A program made the translations under genes and the position numbers. From Bacteroidales bacterium (GTDB lineage: Bacteria; Bacteroidota; Bacteroidia; Bacteroidales; UBA7960): DNA of 7,138 nt. The stretch lies in NCBI GenBank assembly GCA_007123065.1, contig SKSI01000074.1, positions 1 through 7,138 of the forward strand, read 5' to 3'. The notes beneath the pieces were generated by a model. The model ran no database searches. It saw only the letters and a list, made by a program, of their open reading frames with translations, and was not told the DNA's origin. Below are positions 6,987-7,138 of this stretch, one piece after another. The stretch's first letter is position 1; every line of letters starts with the position of its first letter.

Positions 6987-7010
6987 TCCCGAATCACTTC
7001 GTTTTCGGGA
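6987..7010. repeat. 7-bp GC-containing inverted repeat (hairpin) downstream of the permease
   Basis: TCCCGAA (6987-6993) and TTCGGGA (7004-7010) are perfect complements around a ten-base loop. A second copy of TCCCGAA at 6972-6978 could pair with the same right arm, giving two alternative hairpins. It lies 58 bases after the permease stop, a plausible place for a transcript end. No T-run follows, so a classical intrinsic terminator is not supported. Confidence 0.4.
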
Positions 7011-7024
7011 CTTCGCTTCCTCAG

Positions 7025-7048
7025 CCTTAATCTCAACCTTAATCTTTA
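7025..7048. repeat. Two tandem copies of a 12-base unit
   Basis: CCTTAATCT occurs at 7025-7033 and again at 7037-7045, a 12-base period with the first nine bases identical. It sits in non-coding DNA. Its function, if any, is unknown. Confidence 0.45.
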
Positions 7049-7138
7049 GTTGCCTTGTTTTCTAACGCAGCTCCCTCATATGCGGAAGGCTTATACCAAA
7101 CACTTGACGCTAAACTCTAAACGAATCATCAATTCAAC

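Larger units (their letters stand above)
6929..7138. other. Non-coding region after the permease gene
   Basis: These 210 bases up to the window edge hold no ORF I can support. They contain a short inverted repeat and several short direct repeats, listed separately or in the findings. A weak five-pair stem (ATCCT at 6940-6944, AGGAT at 6956-6960) lies just after the permease stop but has no T-run, so I do not call it a terminator. Confidence 0.55.

Noticed and set aside
7091..7138. Short minus-strand open frame entering from the right edge and ending in TAA
   Set aside because: Only 15 codons are visible and they overlap the repeat-rich non-coding stretch; nothing supports a gene end.

Overview
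The window looks like chromosome from a member of the Bacteroidota. The evidence is a C-terminal type IX secretion (T9SS) sorting domain on the truncated first gene, a lipoprotein with acidic residues right after its lipidated cysteine, a match to the Bacteroidota promoter consensus (TTG, about 20 bases, TAnnTTTG), and no Shine-Dalgarno sequences ahead of the genes. The genus cannot be read from the sequence. I see no tRNA, rRNA, CRISPR array, transposase or phage gene.

Layout from left to right. Positions 1-279 (+) are the last 92 codons of a secreted T9SS cargo protein. Positions 280-609 are mostly non-coding and hold a small AT-rich inverted repeat and a doubtful 31-codon ORF on the minus strand. 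Positions 610-1878 (+) encode an exported two-domain protein: a DJ-1/PfpI domain joined to a nitroreductase-like domain. A 64-base gap separates it from a convergent minus-strand pair. In transcription order this pair is a predicted surface lipoprotein with a beta-propeller-like sequence (4240-3170) followed 15 bases later by a signal-less M28 zinc metallopeptidase (3154-1943). From 4241 to 4510 lies a divergent intergenic region with a good minus-strand promoter candidate. Positions 4511-6928 (+) encode an 805-residue MacB/FtsX-type ABC transporter permease. The last 210 bases are non-coding, with short direct and inverted repeats.

The genes do not form one obvious pathway. The lipoprotein and the peptidase are probably one transcript. 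The permease has no ATPase partner in the window. The most unusual item is the DJ-1/PfpI-nitroreductase fusion: two normally cytoplasmic fold families in one exported chain, with a CxxC motif in the junction and a partly eroded FMN-binding signature. I did not find convincing evidence for a defence system or other multi-gene novel system.
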